NCBI GenBank assembly: GCA_046706185.1
Contig: JBJKPR010000002.1
Location: 33,389 to 97,388, forward strand
Reading direction: 5' to 3'
DNA length: 64,000 bases
Source: JAJZXY01 sp046706185
GTDB lineage: Archaea; Thermoplasmatota; Thermoplasmata; Sysuiplasmatales; Sysuiplasmataceae
This document shows positions 25,857-34,322 of the stretch, piece by piece. Every line of letters begins with the position of its first letter. Position 1 is the first letter of the stretch. The position numbers and the translations under genes are program-made. The notes beneath the pieces are model-generated. The model had not been told where the DNA came from and made no database searches. It worked only from the letters and a program-made list of their open reading frames with translations.

Positions 25857-26887
25857 ACAGACTCTATCCTGCCTACCACGCTTTCCCACGAGAATTCAGC
25901 TGCCCTCTTTCTTGCAGCCGCACCCCTGCTTGCAACCATACCATCGTCTTTCCAGTAGGCACTCATTGCATCTGCAAGCCCACTTGCATCACCCCTCCTG
26001 ACCACGGTCCCGCCGTCACCGATCACTTCAGGAAGACCGCCGGCATCCGTTGATATCACTGGTTTTGAGTGGCTCATCGCCTCGAGGGCCACCAGCCCGA
26101 ATGCCTCATGGACGGAGGGAACTACCATGAACGTGCATGAAGCGAGCAGCCTTTCCTTTTCATCCTCATCCACCCGGCCAAGGACCTCGAGCTTTCCTTT
26201 CGCTTCCCTCCTTTTCAGCCATTCAATCATCGGCCCGTTGCCCGCAACCTTCAGCGGGATACCTGCCAGAGCCGATGCTTTCACCAGGGATGCAACCCCC
26301 TTTGTAGGAACAAGCCGCCCCAGGAATAGTGCGAACCGTTCATCGGTGGTCCTGCAGTTATGCATATCGATGCCGTTGTAGCACGTGGACGTCCTGGAAG
26401 GACTGATGCCTTTTCTCTCCAGCTGTCCTTTTACGAAGTTCGAAACAGCCAGAACATGGTCAATGTTTCTGAGCTTCCTTACATAGAAGGCATCGTTGAG
26501 AATACTCAGAAAGTGGAGTGCACCCGTGCCCTCTCCGTAGAGGTTGTGGAATGTCATGACCCTGGGCTTTCTTGAACCGAAGAAAGCCCTGTTGTAACTG
26601 TTCGACCACCTGTAGTGGTAGTCCACCACATCAGGGTCAGCCGACTCGATGGCCTCCTCTATCCCGCTGCTGTTGACAAAGGGGGGGTTGTATTTTGAGA
26701 AATACCTGCTCGGAAGCCTCACCACCCTCGCTCCGTGAATTGTTTCCTCCTCCTCAGTTCCAGGCAGCCTGGAAGTGATGACAGTAATGCTGTGCTTCCC
26801 GGAAAGTCGAGAGGATACCGCGGCTATTCTCTTCTCAATCCCTCCGTTGTACGGCAGATAGAACGGGTTCAGTTCAAGAATCTTCAC
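25826..26887 (-). CDS. GT4-family glycosyltransferase
   Basis: A 353-residue GT-B enzyme with N-terminal LPYNGGIEKRIAAVSSRL and the C-terminal donor site FALFLGRLVPTKGVASLV, GNGPMIEWL, VPSVHEAFGLVALEAMSHSKPVIS with the family's E-x7-E. It most likely adds a sugar to a lipid or surface glycan. The GTG start overlaps the upstream membrane-protein stop as GTGA and is preceded by GGAGGTGA; the more distant ATG (26959) would run back through that gene. It is the last gene of a three-gene operon. Confidence 0.88.
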   Translation of the reverse strand: MKILELNPFYLPYNGGIEKRIAAVSSRLSGKHSITVITSRLPGTEEEETIHGARVVRLPSRYFSKYNPPFVNSSGIEEAIESADPDVVDYHYRWSNSYNRAFFGSRKPRVMTFHNLYGEGTGALHFLSILNDAFYVRKLRNIDHVLAVSNFVKGQLERKGISPSRTSTCYNGIDMHNCRTTDERFALFLGRLVPTKGVASLVKASALAGIPLKVAGNGPMIEWLKRREAKGKLEVLGRVDEDEKERLLASCTFMVVPSVHEAFGLVALEAMSHSKPVISTDAGGLPEVIGDGGTVVRRGDASGLADAMSAYWKDDGMVASRGAAARKRAAEFSWESVVGRIESVYRAVLDSSA

Positions 26888-27486
26888 CTTCTCACCTCCC
26901 CCGGTGGCACTGGCCTCATTCTCCTTTTCCTGTATGCAGACATGAGGTAGCTTGCACAAATCAGGGCAAGGACAGTGATGATCGTGACTATCTCTGCAAG
27001 CATCTCATTTGAAAAAAGCGAGAGAAGATAAGATGCCATGATGATAATGAGGCCGTACTTCACCGCGCCACCTGCAAAATTGTAGACAACGCTTCTGCCG
27101 TAAGGCCAGTCGCAGGTCGCCATGAAGGCACCGAGAAATGGTATGATTGGCGCCACCCTGTTGACAAGTATGACCTTCTCATCCCTTACAATCAGGAACT
27201 TGGAGTAGTCTACGATCCTCCTCCGCATCCACTGGGGAAGCGCGTACCTTCTGACAAGGAGGTAGAGAGTTGTCACACCGCAGAACTCGGCGGCGCTCAG
27301 TGTTGCCACCATGAGCACACCGAAGAGGGGGACAGGGTGTGCCAGGAAGATGATGACAGTGAAAAGCTCAGGAAGCGTGGGAAGAACGGTCGCATCAAAA
27401 TAGAATATTATGAAGAGTGCTGCCAGAAGACCGAATATGCCAAGAGGGCCGAAAATGCCGTAAACAAGTGAGCCTATCGAAAGCAT
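26884..27486 (-). CDS. Multi-pass membrane protein, possibly DedA/VTT-like
   Basis: A 200-residue membrane protein with about five hydrophobic segments and a basic C-terminal tail. The stretch LVNRVAPIIPFLGAFMATCDWPYGR resembles, when read in parts, the R-x-P-x2-P region of DedA/SNARE-associated (VTT) proteins, and FYFDATVLPTLPELF is similar to their re-entrant loop. The match is partial, so the family is tentative. It lies between two glycosyltransferase genes, overlaps the downstream one (GTGA) and has 1 bp to the upstream one, which points to a role in lipid or glycan handling at the membrane. Confidence 0.5.
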   Translation of the reverse strand: MLSIGSLVYGIFGPLGIFGLLAALFIIFYFDATVLPTLPELFTVIIFLAHPVPLFGVLMVATLSAAEFCGVTTLYLLVRRYALPQWMRRRIVDYSKFLIVRDEKVILVNRVAPIIPFLGAFMATCDWPYGRSVVYNFAGGAVKYGLIIIMASYLLSLFSNEMLAEIVTIITVLALICASYLMSAYRKRRMRPVPPGEVRR

Positions 27487-27487
27487 G

Positions 27488-28648
27488 TCATTGCCCGTTG
27501 ATGTGCATGTCCGTTATCCTTGAATATAGCTCGCTGAGTGACCTGGCTGTCCTCTCCTTGGAGTAGCGCTCCGCGGTCATGCGTGCATTCTTCCTTATAC
27601 GGGTGTCCGAAGAAAGTGCCCTGTCTATTGTTTCCGCCATGTTATCCTGGAACTCGTTGAAAAGGAAGCCGTTCTCCCCGTCAACTATGAAGTCTGTGAT
27701 CGCCCTGTAGTTTATGCTCACAACGGGTTTGCCGCACGACATTGCCTCCAGCATGGAGAGCCCCTGCGTTTCGAACTTCGAGGCGCTGATGAATGCGTCC
27801 GCAGCTGCGTAGTAGTCGACAAGCCGGCTGTCCGGAACAAAGCCTGTGAAGATGACCCTTTCCTGCAGCCCGAGGGAATGGACAAGCTGTTCCAGGTGCT
27901 TCCTCGCGGGTCCTTCGCCAACAATCATGAACCTGGCAGACCTGTCCCCGACCCTGCTGAGGTTACGTATAATCGAATCTATATTCTTCTCAAAGGCAAC
28001 CCTTCCCACATAGAGTATCAGCGGAGAACTCCCTATTCCGTATCTTTCCCTGATGGCCGTGTCGCTGCTGACGGGCCTGAAACGGTTTGTGTCAACACCC
28101 GTGGGGATCACCGCTGTGTACGGCATTCTGGGCGCCATCCTGACCAGCTCCTCGAGTATGGGGCGGGTCGGGACAACGACAGCATCCAGCCTGTTCAGAA
28201 AGAACCGCATATACCGAAGAGTAAGATTGACCAGCGTATTTGTTGGAAGGGGAAAGGGATTGTAGAAGTCTGCGGCCTCATGCATCATTGTGTGATATGT
28301 GGTGGCCACGGGCACGCCGAAGTGTCTTCCGGCTGAAAGACCCTTCATGCCCATGAATGTCATGCCGTGTGTGTGAATCAGGTCGACACCAAGCTTCCTC
28401 AATATCCTGTTCTTGTTGGATGGCAGGAAGGCATTCCTGTACTGGGGGTAGTGCCTGAACCTGAAGGACCTGAAATAGAATGTGCCGCCCTTGGTGATGT
28501 CCTGCACCCTCTCACCCTTGGAGGGTTCGGGCGCGAATATGAACACTTCATGGCCTATGCGCTCCAGCTCTCTGGAAACAGTCGAAAGAGAGGTGACGAC
28601 ACCATCTACAGCTGGGTAGTAGGAGTCGGTGAACATTGCTATCTTCAT
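27488..28648 (-). CDS. GT4-family glycosyltransferase (lipid- or glycan-directed)
   Basis: A 386-residue GT-B enzyme. N-terminal MKIAMFTDSYYPAVDGVVTS and IHTHGMTFMG, then VIPTGVDTNRFRPV, the donor domain LYVGRVAFEKNIDSII, VGEGPARKHLE, and SASKFETQGLSMLEAMSCGKP with E-x7-E. This pattern is close to the diacylglycerol glucosyl- and phosphatidylinositol mannosyltransferase branch, so a glycolipid acceptor is plausible. It heads the three-gene operon. A TATA-like CATAATAG (plus-strand about 28668-28675) lies 20-27 bp before the ATG, indicating a leaderless message. Confidence 0.9.
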   Translation of the reverse strand: MKIAMFTDSYYPAVDGVVTSLSTVSRELERIGHEVFIFAPEPSKGERVQDITKGGTFYFRSFRFRHYPQYRNAFLPSNKNRILRKLGVDLIHTHGMTFMGMKGLSAGRHFGVPVATTYHTMMHEAADFYNPFPLPTNTLVNLTLRYMRFFLNRLDAVVVPTRPILEELVRMAPRMPYTAVIPTGVDTNRFRPVSSDTAIRERYGIGSSPLILYVGRVAFEKNIDSIIRNLSRVGDRSARFMIVGEGPARKHLEQLVHSLGLQERVIFTGFVPDSRLVDYYAAADAFISASKFETQGLSMLEAMSCGKPVVSINYRAITDFIVDGENGFLFNEFQDNMAETIDRALSSDTRIRKNARMTAERYSKERTARSLSELYSRITDMHINGQ

Positions 28649-29046
28649 TTAACCACTTCGTGCCACTATTATGACCTGGCGCAGTGAGAAATCGTGGCGG
28701 GGCTCCGCGGGAAGTTCATTGGCTGACGTGGAACAGGCAGCACGTAGGGATTATACCCGGTACGAGCATCTGGAGCCGCAACAGGGCCACGGGCTACTGC
28801 CATGAGGCATTCCTCAACGTGACACGACAGTCGCCGGCACGTGCATCTTTTCCTGTAATCAGGACGTTTGACGATGGTATCCACAATAAGGGCATGCTGC
28901 CATTCATTGCGCAAACCGCAGGCGAGAAGATTTGGGCCGGCGTATTTTAAGCTGTCGCTCTTACAGTTACAGGAGAGAGTGCCATTTGCATGCAACTGCA
29001 TAGCACGCGCATGAGCGCCAGGCAGCGCCGATGCCCTTCCACGATA

Positions 29047-29057
29047 GGGGGGGGGGG
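29047..29057 (+). repeat. Homopolymer run of 11 G
   Basis: Eleven consecutive G residues lie in non-coding DNA about 113 bp before the next gene. It is the longest G run noticed in the window. Confidence 0.8.
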
Positions 29058-29137
29058 TGCGCATGCCGCAAGAAGATGTCGTGGAACGAAACAATATCGC
29101 ATGAAATGCGAGGGCCAGTCGCATGGCGGCAACGAAG

Positions 29138-29146
29138 ATATTAAAT
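29138..29146 (+). promoter_or_regulatory. TATA box of a leaderless gene
   Basis: ATATTAAAT lies with its centre about 28 bp before the GTG at 29170. No ribosome binding site is present. Confidence 0.5.
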
Positions 29147-29169
29147 CGAAAGGATGAATAACTCGTTTC

Positions 29170-29538
29170 GTGAAGGCTGAAGTGGGCCATATTGTGTTCG
29201 CATCCGGCTTCAGATACAGAGCATTGAAGGATGTTTTTCCCGAACTGATGACAACCTTTCTACAGGAAACAGACCAGATGCCAGAGGAGAGGGAGATACT
29301 TGATATGTTCATTGAATTGAACATGCGTGATATCAGGTCAAACAGAAAGCCGGAGGGGTACAACAGGAGGGGAAGAATGCGCCTCATGTTCCCGATTGGT
29401 CGGAAGGAGATGTTCCTGGCAGGAAATTCCTCCAGCACGGAGGTTGTCAGGGTGACTGAAAAGATAAGCAAGTTGCTTCAGAAGAAAGGGATCAAGAACA
29501 GTCTGGAATGGGATGATGGGAGTTCGCCGAGGGTCTAA
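29170..29538 (+). CDS. Small basic protein, unknown function
   Basis: A 122-residue protein from a GTG start. It contains a central very basic stretch (RSNRKPEGYNRRGRMRLMF) and a C-terminal helix VTEKISKLLQKKGIK, so nucleic-acid binding is possible. No family was recognised. Its leaderless promoter and normal codon usage support it being real. The last 4 bp overlap the convergent thpR gene. Confidence 0.6.
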   Translation: MKAEVGHIVFASGFRYRALKDVFPELMTTFLQETDQMPEEREILDMFIELNMRDIRSNRKPEGYNRRGRMRLMFPIGRKEMFLAGNSSSTEVVRVTEKISKLLQKKGIKNSLEWDDGSSPRV

Positions 29539-30086
29539 GTCCTGAGCCTGGACACGTGCAGAGGTGTATGTATGGCTCCCCGGGGAGTGAGTTCGCTCTT
29601 CTTCAGGATGACCTCGTGCACTTCCTGACGCCCAAAACTGAAGTCGCCCCATTCATCAAAGAGCCTATCCAGCTTCCCCTGCTCGATCCTGCATTTTACC
29701 CTTGCAAGCGTCACATGGGGATGGAATACCCTTCTCTCGACCTCCATGCCAATCTTCGACAGCCTTTCCGAAAGCAGTGCGTTCAGCCTTGATGTCTCTC
29801 CGCCGTCTGCCACCCCAACCCAGATCACGGAGGGTCTGTGAGCGGAGGGGAATGCTCCCACCCCCCTGAACTCCACACTGAACCTTTCCATCAATGAGGC
29901 CACCTGGTCCATCTCCAAGGCGATCTTCTGGTTCAATGAAGGTTCCACCTCGCCGAGGAAATTGAGCGTGAGGTGCATCTCACCATGGCCAGCGCACCTG
30001 ACGCACCTGTCTGAGAAGACATCGTGTCGAAGCAGCTCATGTACAATGGAGCTGTCATCCATGTCAAAGGCGATGAATTCACGCAT
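29535..30086 (-). CDS. thpR: RNA 2',3'-cyclic phosphodiesterase (2H family)
   Basis: A 183-residue 2H phosphoesterase. Both catalytic HxT motifs are present: HLTLNFLGE at about residue 38 and HPHVTLARVK at about residue 122. The start MREFIAFDMDD is typical. The family opens 2',3'-cyclic phosphates and can ligate tRNA halves with a 2'-5' bond in vitro; its physiological role is unclear. In archaea it may relate to processing of split or intron-containing tRNAs, and this window does contain an intron-bearing tRNA-Phe; that link is inference. Confidence 0.92.
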   Translation of the reverse strand: MREFIAFDMDDSSIVHELLRHDVFSDRCVRCAGHGEMHLTLNFLGEVEPSLNQKIALEMDQVASLMERFSVEFRGVGAFPSAHRPSVIWVGVADGGETSRLNALLSERLSKIGMEVERRVFHPHVTLARVKCRIEQGKLDRLFDEWGDFSFGRQEVHEVILKKSELTPRGAIHTPLHVSRLRT

Positions 30087-30449
30087 CGGGGCGGCAATTG
30101 GCCCGCCGTTGTATTAATCCAGCGGTCTATCGAGACGTTCTCAGGCTGTATTGCCCGGTCAAAGTCATGTATGAGGGGGCATCCTGTCCAAAAAAGGGCG
30201 CTAAACGACAAATAAGCACGAAATAAGTAAAATTTGTAAACTTAAAGTATTGTTATATGACAAAAATATTAAATATAGCAAAAAATGATCAAAACCACAA
30301 CCAAAGACAGCATATGGCGGTTGTCCGCTGCAGAGCTATATTCTGCGGGTGGACGGCTTTGATTGCAGGTTCAACGCCATGTCCCCGCAGTCGTTCGTGT
30401 ATAGCGCAAGTCGAGCAGCCACCGTACACTGCCTCACGGACGTGAGAAA
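30087..30449. other. Divergent promoter region with long tfb leader
   Basis: This 363-bp gap separates divergent thpR and tfb. Its centre (about 30195-30300) is strongly AT-rich, and it contains several TATA-like elements. The best plus-strand one leaves about 150 nt before the tfb start. No protein-coding gene was seen. Confidence 0.5.
30269..30276 (+). promoter_or_regulatory. Candidate TATA box of tfb
   Basis: TTAAATAT lies in the AT-rich core about 175 bp before the GTG start, implying an unusually long leader of about 150 nt if it is the used promoter. Confidence 0.35.
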
Positions 30450-31397
30450 GTGGTCACACTAAACAAAACAAGAGAGAAGGTGGAGGTCGATGACATTGAA
30501 TACTGCCCCGAGTGCAACAGCTCCCACCTGCAGGAGGACTATGAAAGGGGAGAGCTGGTTTGCGCTGACTGTGGACTTGTGGTGAGCGAGAACCTCATTG
30601 ACCCCGGACAGGAGTGGAGGGGGTTCGACTCGGAGCAGAACGAAAGGAGGGCAAGAACTGGCGCTCCCGCCACATATACGGTCCACGACAAGGGCCTTTC
30701 CACCGAGATCTCCTGGAAGAATGTTGATATTTACGGCAAGAGTGTTCCAGCCAGGAACAAGCCGCAGCTCTACAGGATGAGAAAGTGGCAGAAGAGGCTC
30801 AGGGCTGCCAATGCAATTGAAAGGAACCTGATGGTGGCACTTGCCTCTATAGAAAGGATAAGCTCAAACATGGCATTGCCGAAGAACGCAAGGGAGGAGG
30901 CAGCCGTGATATACAGAAAAGCTGCAGCCAAGGACCTGATCAGGGGAAGGAGCATAGAAGGGGTCGTAGCTGCATCCATCTACGCAGCATCAAGGCAGCT
31001 GAACTTCCCGAGGGCGATAGAGGAGATCGCGAGGGCAAGCAGGGTGGGCAGGAAGGAGATCGGAAGGAACTACAGAACACTTGTAAGGGAGCTGAAGCTC
31101 TCCCTTCTACCGACCACGCCGCAGAATTACATATCGAGGTTCTGCAGTGAACTCAATCTCGGCACTGAAGTCGAGGCAAAGGCGCTTGATATACTCAAGG
31201 AGGTAGAGGAAAACTCCTCGACCGTGGGCAAGGGACCTACAGGCATAGCTGCCGCAGCAATCTATATCGCGGCAATACTCAACGGCAAGAAGAGAACGCA
31301 GGAGGAGATTGCCAACATATCCGGCGTGACAGAGGTCACGCTGAGGAACAGGTTCAAGGACATAACCAACACGCTGCACCTCGGCACTGAGCTGTAG
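30450..31397 (+). CDS. tfb: Transcription initiation factor IIB (TFB)
   Basis: TFB bridges TBP-TATA and RNA polymerase. The 315-residue protein has an N-terminal zinc ribbon (CPECNSSHL and CADCGLV), the B-finger/reader region QEWRGFDSEQNERRARTGAP, and two cyclin-like repeats (about residues 125-215 and 220-310), the second containing GPTGIAAAAIYIAA and EVTLRNRFKD. Length is typical. It starts with GTG and has only a weak ribosome site. A PfkB kinase gene converges on it after 24 bp. Confidence 0.96.
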   Translation: MVTLNKTREKVEVDDIEYCPECNSSHLQEDYERGELVCADCGLVVSENLIDPGQEWRGFDSEQNERRARTGAPATYTVHDKGLSTEISWKNVDIYGKSVPARNKPQLYRMRKWQKRLRAANAIERNLMVALASIERISSNMALPKNAREEAAVIYRKAAAKDLIRGRSIEGVVAASIYAASRQLNFPRAIEEIARASRVGRKEIGRNYRTLVRELKLSLLPTTPQNYISRFCSELNLGTEVEAKALDILKEVEENSSTVGKGPTGIAAAAIYIAAILNGKKRTQEEIANISGVTEVTLRNRFKDITNTLHLGTEL

Positions 31398-31421
31398 GGA
31401 GGCAGATTGAAGGAGCAGCCC

Positions 31422-32339
31422 TCAGTGTGCTGCTCTCCGCCGGAGTGCTTCTGTAGCGTGAATACTGGCGAACCTGAGACGTTCGCCTGCTTCCTGGGAG
31501 CGAAGGATTGAATATGCATAGGCTGCAGTCCAGATGTCACCGGCTCCGGTCGTGGACGGGAGGCTGAGTGCTTTAGGGTGCACGGTGACGACACTGCCTT
31601 CGGCTGCTTCCATGCAAAGGGCAGCCGAATGGACACCCACCCTGGGCCCCATACCCGCGATGGCAAGGGCAGAACCTCTGATACTGGAATGCTCTTTTCC
31701 AAGCAGGCGGGAGGCGCTCATCACCTCGACTGGGCTTCCTGTCACTATATCGCTCATTTCTATCGACCTCCTGAGACCTTCCGCATCCCTGAAATCCGAT
31801 GCCGGGTCCGGGAGGTCCATCAGCCTCATTCCCCTGACAGAGGTAAATGCATGGATTGCGAGCTGCGGGCCGAGCCTGTTGTTGCTGAAATTGAAGACTG
31901 AAACAATGTCGAACTTCTTATTGTTCAGGGCGAGTGGAAAGTCAGCGCTTCCGAATTCTAGCAGCCTGCCTGGTGAGTTGATGTTCAAAGCGCTGTTCCA
32001 CCGTGTTCCTGAAAATTCAAGAGCGACTGTCAGCGAAGGGTCATGGCCCGTTTCCACGAAATCTGTTGAGAAGTCCAGGCCCCCGGTCTCCTTCCTCACC
32101 ATATCAAGAAGAAGAGTGCTTGTCTTCGACACAAGCGTGACTGAGCAGCCAAGCCTTGCCATCTCGGACCCGAAGTTGTAAGCATTGCCGCCGGCAGACA
32201 GCCATTGACGGGCACGCATCCTCGTCCCCTTTGACATGGTTCTCCTCACCGAACGAATGAATGATTCGGGTTCATCGGACTGTACGGTATGATCCAGAAA
32301 GATATCTGGCATCGCAAGTACCCTGAATGTCTCACTCAT
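31422..32339 (-). CDS. PfkB-family carbohydrate/nucleoside kinase
   Basis: A 305-residue ribokinase-fold protein. The C-terminal catalytic motif is STTGAGDIWTAAYAY and an N-terminal glycine pair lies in SAGGNAYNFGSEMARLG. It is more diverged than the kinase next to ahcY: the family's DTxGAGD reads STTGAGD, so the catalytic aspartate remains. The substrate is unknown. An ATG at residue 16 of the longest frame is chosen because it precedes the conserved first strand and fits a TATA-like element about 45 bp upstream. Confidence 0.72.
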   Translation of the reverse strand: MSETFRVLAMPDIFLDHTVQSDEPESFIRSVRRTMSKGTRMRARQWLSAGGNAYNFGSEMARLGCSVTLVSKTSTLLLDMVRKETGGLDFSTDFVETGHDPSLTVALEFSGTRWNSALNINSPGRLLEFGSADFPLALNNKKFDIVSVFNFSNNRLGPQLAIHAFTSVRGMRLMDLPDPASDFRDAEGLRRSIEMSDIVTGSPVEVMSASRLLGKEHSSIRGSALAIAGMGPRVGVHSAALCMEAAEGSVVTVHPKALSLPSTTGAGDIWTAAYAYSILRSQEAGERLRFASIHATEALRRRAAH

Positions 32340-32439
32340 GAGAGTTCCAGCCGCGCACTGCAATGGCAATCCCGTTCTCATCAAATAAGCCTTCAGCAGG
32401 ACCGGATGCGATTATCTCACGCCTTTTCCCCGCAAAAGA

Positions 32440-32448
32440 ATTTAAAAT
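32440..32448 (+). promoter_or_regulatory. TATA box of thrS
   Basis: ATTTAAAAT lies about 33-41 bp before the TTG start codon of the thrS editing domain. Confidence 0.5.
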
Positions 32449-32480
32449 GATGCACACTAACCTCAGGCTGGTGCTGCAAA

Positions 32481-32921
32481 TTGAGGCTCCTATTCATTCA
32501 CGCGGACAAGATGTCCTATGAAGTCAAATCAAAAACGAAGGCCGCAGAGGACATACAAGACAGCGAGAGAAAAGGTTCGATGGATGAGGTGCTTGTATGC
32601 TTTACCGCCGTCGAGAAGGGGGACGCAGCAAAAGGGAAGCCGCTGATTGAGAAGGCCATGGAAAACATAAGGGAAGTCGCCAGCACAGTAAAGGCAGAGA
32701 ACCTGATGATTTACCCTTACGCCCACCTTTCATCCTCCCTTGCCCCTCCTGCCGAGGCGGTCGGAGTTCTCAAGGATATCGAGAAGCTGGCGGCAGAGGA
32801 GTTCCACACGAAGAGGTCTCCATTCGGATGGTACAAGGCATTCACAATCACCTGCAAGGGCCACCCGCTTTCAGAGCTGTCGAGACAGGTCGTTGTCGAA
32901 GGGCAGGAGGGGATGAAGTAA
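32481..32921 (+). CDS. thrS: Threonyl-tRNA synthetase, archaeal N-terminal editing domain
   Basis: These 146 codons encode the archaea-specific D-aminoacyl-tRNA-deacylase-like editing domain that removes mischarged serine: MRLLFIHADKMSYEVKSKTK at the start and FGWYKAFTITCKGHPLSEL near the end. In most archaea this is fused to the catalytic domain; here a TAA ends the frame. The codons after the TAA stay open in the same frame and continue into the catalytic part. It is either a true free editing subunit, as in some crenarchaea, or part of an interrupted gene. The start is TTG. Confidence 0.9.
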   Translation: MRLLFIHADKMSYEVKSKTKAAEDIQDSERKGSMDEVLVCFTAVEKGDAAKGKPLIEKAMENIREVASTVKAENLMIYPYAHLSSSLAPPAEAVGVLKDIEKLAAEEFHTKRSPFGWYKAFTITCKGHPLSELSRQVVVEGQEGMK

Positions 32922-33008
32922 GGGGAGGACTGGGACTTCGTCCTGACTAGGGAGGAGAGGTTTGTCAGGCCGGAGGACTACAGGCCCGAAAGCAAATGTT
33001 TTGAATCC
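32919..33008 (+). other. In-frame TAA and open linker inside thrS
   Basis: A single TAA at 32919-32921 interrupts an otherwise continuous frame from 32481 to 34322. The 29 following codons have no stop and no ATG, GTG or TTG; the first standard start is the ATG at 33009. A strong Shine-Dalgarno-like AGGGGAGG overlaps and follows the TAA, but no standard start is placed to use it. Confidence 0.85.
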
Positions 33009-34322
33009 ATGCTCAGGAAGGAGGCTCTCAAGGAGCAGGTAGGAAGCAGCGAGGCTCCTGAATACCTCAAACTGTGCAGGAAATTCGGTATCTCATGGGA
33101 GAGGATGAGCGACATAGGGCACGAGGTGTACCACCCTGCCGCTGCGTTGATATTCGACCTAAGCGCCGACTATGCAAAACAGGTTGTCACAAGCTTCGGT
33201 CTCTCTGTTTTCTCAGTCAAGGGCACCAACATGTTCAATCTCTCTGAACCTGCTGTGAGAGAGCATGCAGAGCTGTTCGGTGACAGGCTCTATACAATTG
33301 AGTCTGACAACAGGGACTTTGTCCTCAGATATGCGGCCTGCCACCAGCAGTTCTCGATGATGAGCGGCTGGAACATCAGCTACAGACAGATGCCTGTTTC
33401 CGCCTTCGAGATAGCTGATGCATACAGGTACGAGCAGTCTGGCGAGACAATGCTTCTCTTCAGGCTAAGGCGGCTCAACATGCCTGACCTGCATGTGCTG
33501 TGCAGAGACATAAAGGAGGCGTACCGGTGGTTTACGACCATTCACAGGCAGGTGTACAGCGAAGTTACGAAGATCGGCACAGACTATGAGATGCTGATCA
33601 ATGTCAGCTCGGGCAGGGCATTTGAGGAAAACAGGCAATTCATACTCTCGCTCCTGAATGAAAGGAACAAAGACTGCCTGATACATGTCTACCCTGAGGG
33701 TGCCAATTTCTACTGGACAGTAAACATAGAATATCATCTCCTTGACCAGATGGGAAGGGCGAGGGAGGTGGGCACGGTCCAGATCGACGTCGGGAATGCA
33801 AAGCGTTTCAATATCACCTATGCCGACGAGCAGGGAAAAAAGCAATATCCGATCATACTGCACACTGCGATTGTCGGTACTATCGAGAGGTTCATGTACG
33901 CCCTGTTCGACCAGGCCCTCCAGAGGGCTGAAAAGACAGGGAAGCCTGGATACCTTCCCTACTGGATATCCCCCGAACAGGTGAGGCTTCTGCCAATAAC
34001 GGACAGGCATCTCACGAGAGCGAAGGAGATTGCCTCGGAGATGACAAAGCACAAAGTAAGGGCTGGCATAGATGACAGGCCGCTGACGATCTCGAAAAAG
34101 GTACGGGAGGCCAAGCAGGACTGGGTCAGCTACGTGATCGTTATTGGTGACAGGGAACTCGAAGGTAATGCAATCAAAGTATACGACAGGGAAAGTGACA
34201 GCAACAGGGACATGACGGTCCAGGAGCTCCTTTCGGAGTGCGGCGCAAGGCAGGATGACTACCCTTTCAAGCCGCTCTACCTGCCCGCGGAGCTGTCGAA
34301 GAGAGTTGATTTCTCCCTGTAA
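33009..34322 (+). CDS. thrS: Threonyl-tRNA synthetase, catalytic and anticodon-binding part
   Basis: A 437-residue class II synthetase part. Zinc ligands are seen as the cysteine in RYAACHQQF, the histidine in MPDLHVLC and the histidine in ILHTAIVGTIERF; motif 2 lies in AYRYEQSGE and motif 3 in VGTIERFMYALF. The C-terminal anticodon-binding domain (about residues 320-437) contains VRLLPITDRH and VGDRE-like IGDREL. Together with the upstream editing domain and linker the length, about 612 codons, equals a normal archaeal ThrRS. Translation of this part requires readthrough, reinitiation or a sequence error upstream. It abuts the convergent SDR gene with no gap. Confidence 0.9.
   Translation: MLRKEALKEQVGSSEAPEYLKLCRKFGISWERMSDIGHEVYHPAAALIFDLSADYAKQVVTSFGLSVFSVKGTNMFNLSEPAVREHAELFGDRLYTIESDNRDFVLRYAACHQQFSMMSGWNISYRQMPVSAFEIADAYRYEQSGETMLLFRLRRLNMPDLHVLCRDIKEAYRWFTTIHRQVYSEVTKIGTDYEMLINVSSGRAFEENRQFILSLLNERNKDCLIHVYPEGANFYWTVNIEYHLLDQMGRAREVGTVQIDVGNAKRFNITYADEQGKKQYPIILHTAIVGTIERFMYALFDQALQRAEKTGKPGYLPYWISPEQVRLLPITDRHLTRAKEIASEMTKHKVRAGIDDRPLTISKKVREAKQDWVSYVIVIGDRELEGNAIKVYDRESDSNRDMTVQELLSECGARQDDYPFKPLYLPAELSKRVDFSL

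Larger units (their letters stand above)
28649..29169. other. Intergenic region, no gene recognised
   Basis: This 521-bp gap between divergent genes holds promoter elements at both ends and no convincing protein. The longest plus-strand frame (28684-28950) has an atypical composition and no start signal. A run of 11 G residues lies at 29047-29057. Small inverted repeats are present but no known RNA was recognised. Confidence 0.45.

Noticed and set aside
28684..28950. An 88-codon plus-strand frame in the 28.6-29.2 kb gap
   Set aside because: It has no promoter or ribosome site, unusual composition and no motif.
32919..32921. Pyrrolysine or selenocysteine recoding at the thrS stop
   Set aside because: The codon is TAA; pyrrolysine uses TAG and selenocysteine TGA, so neither known recoding route applies.
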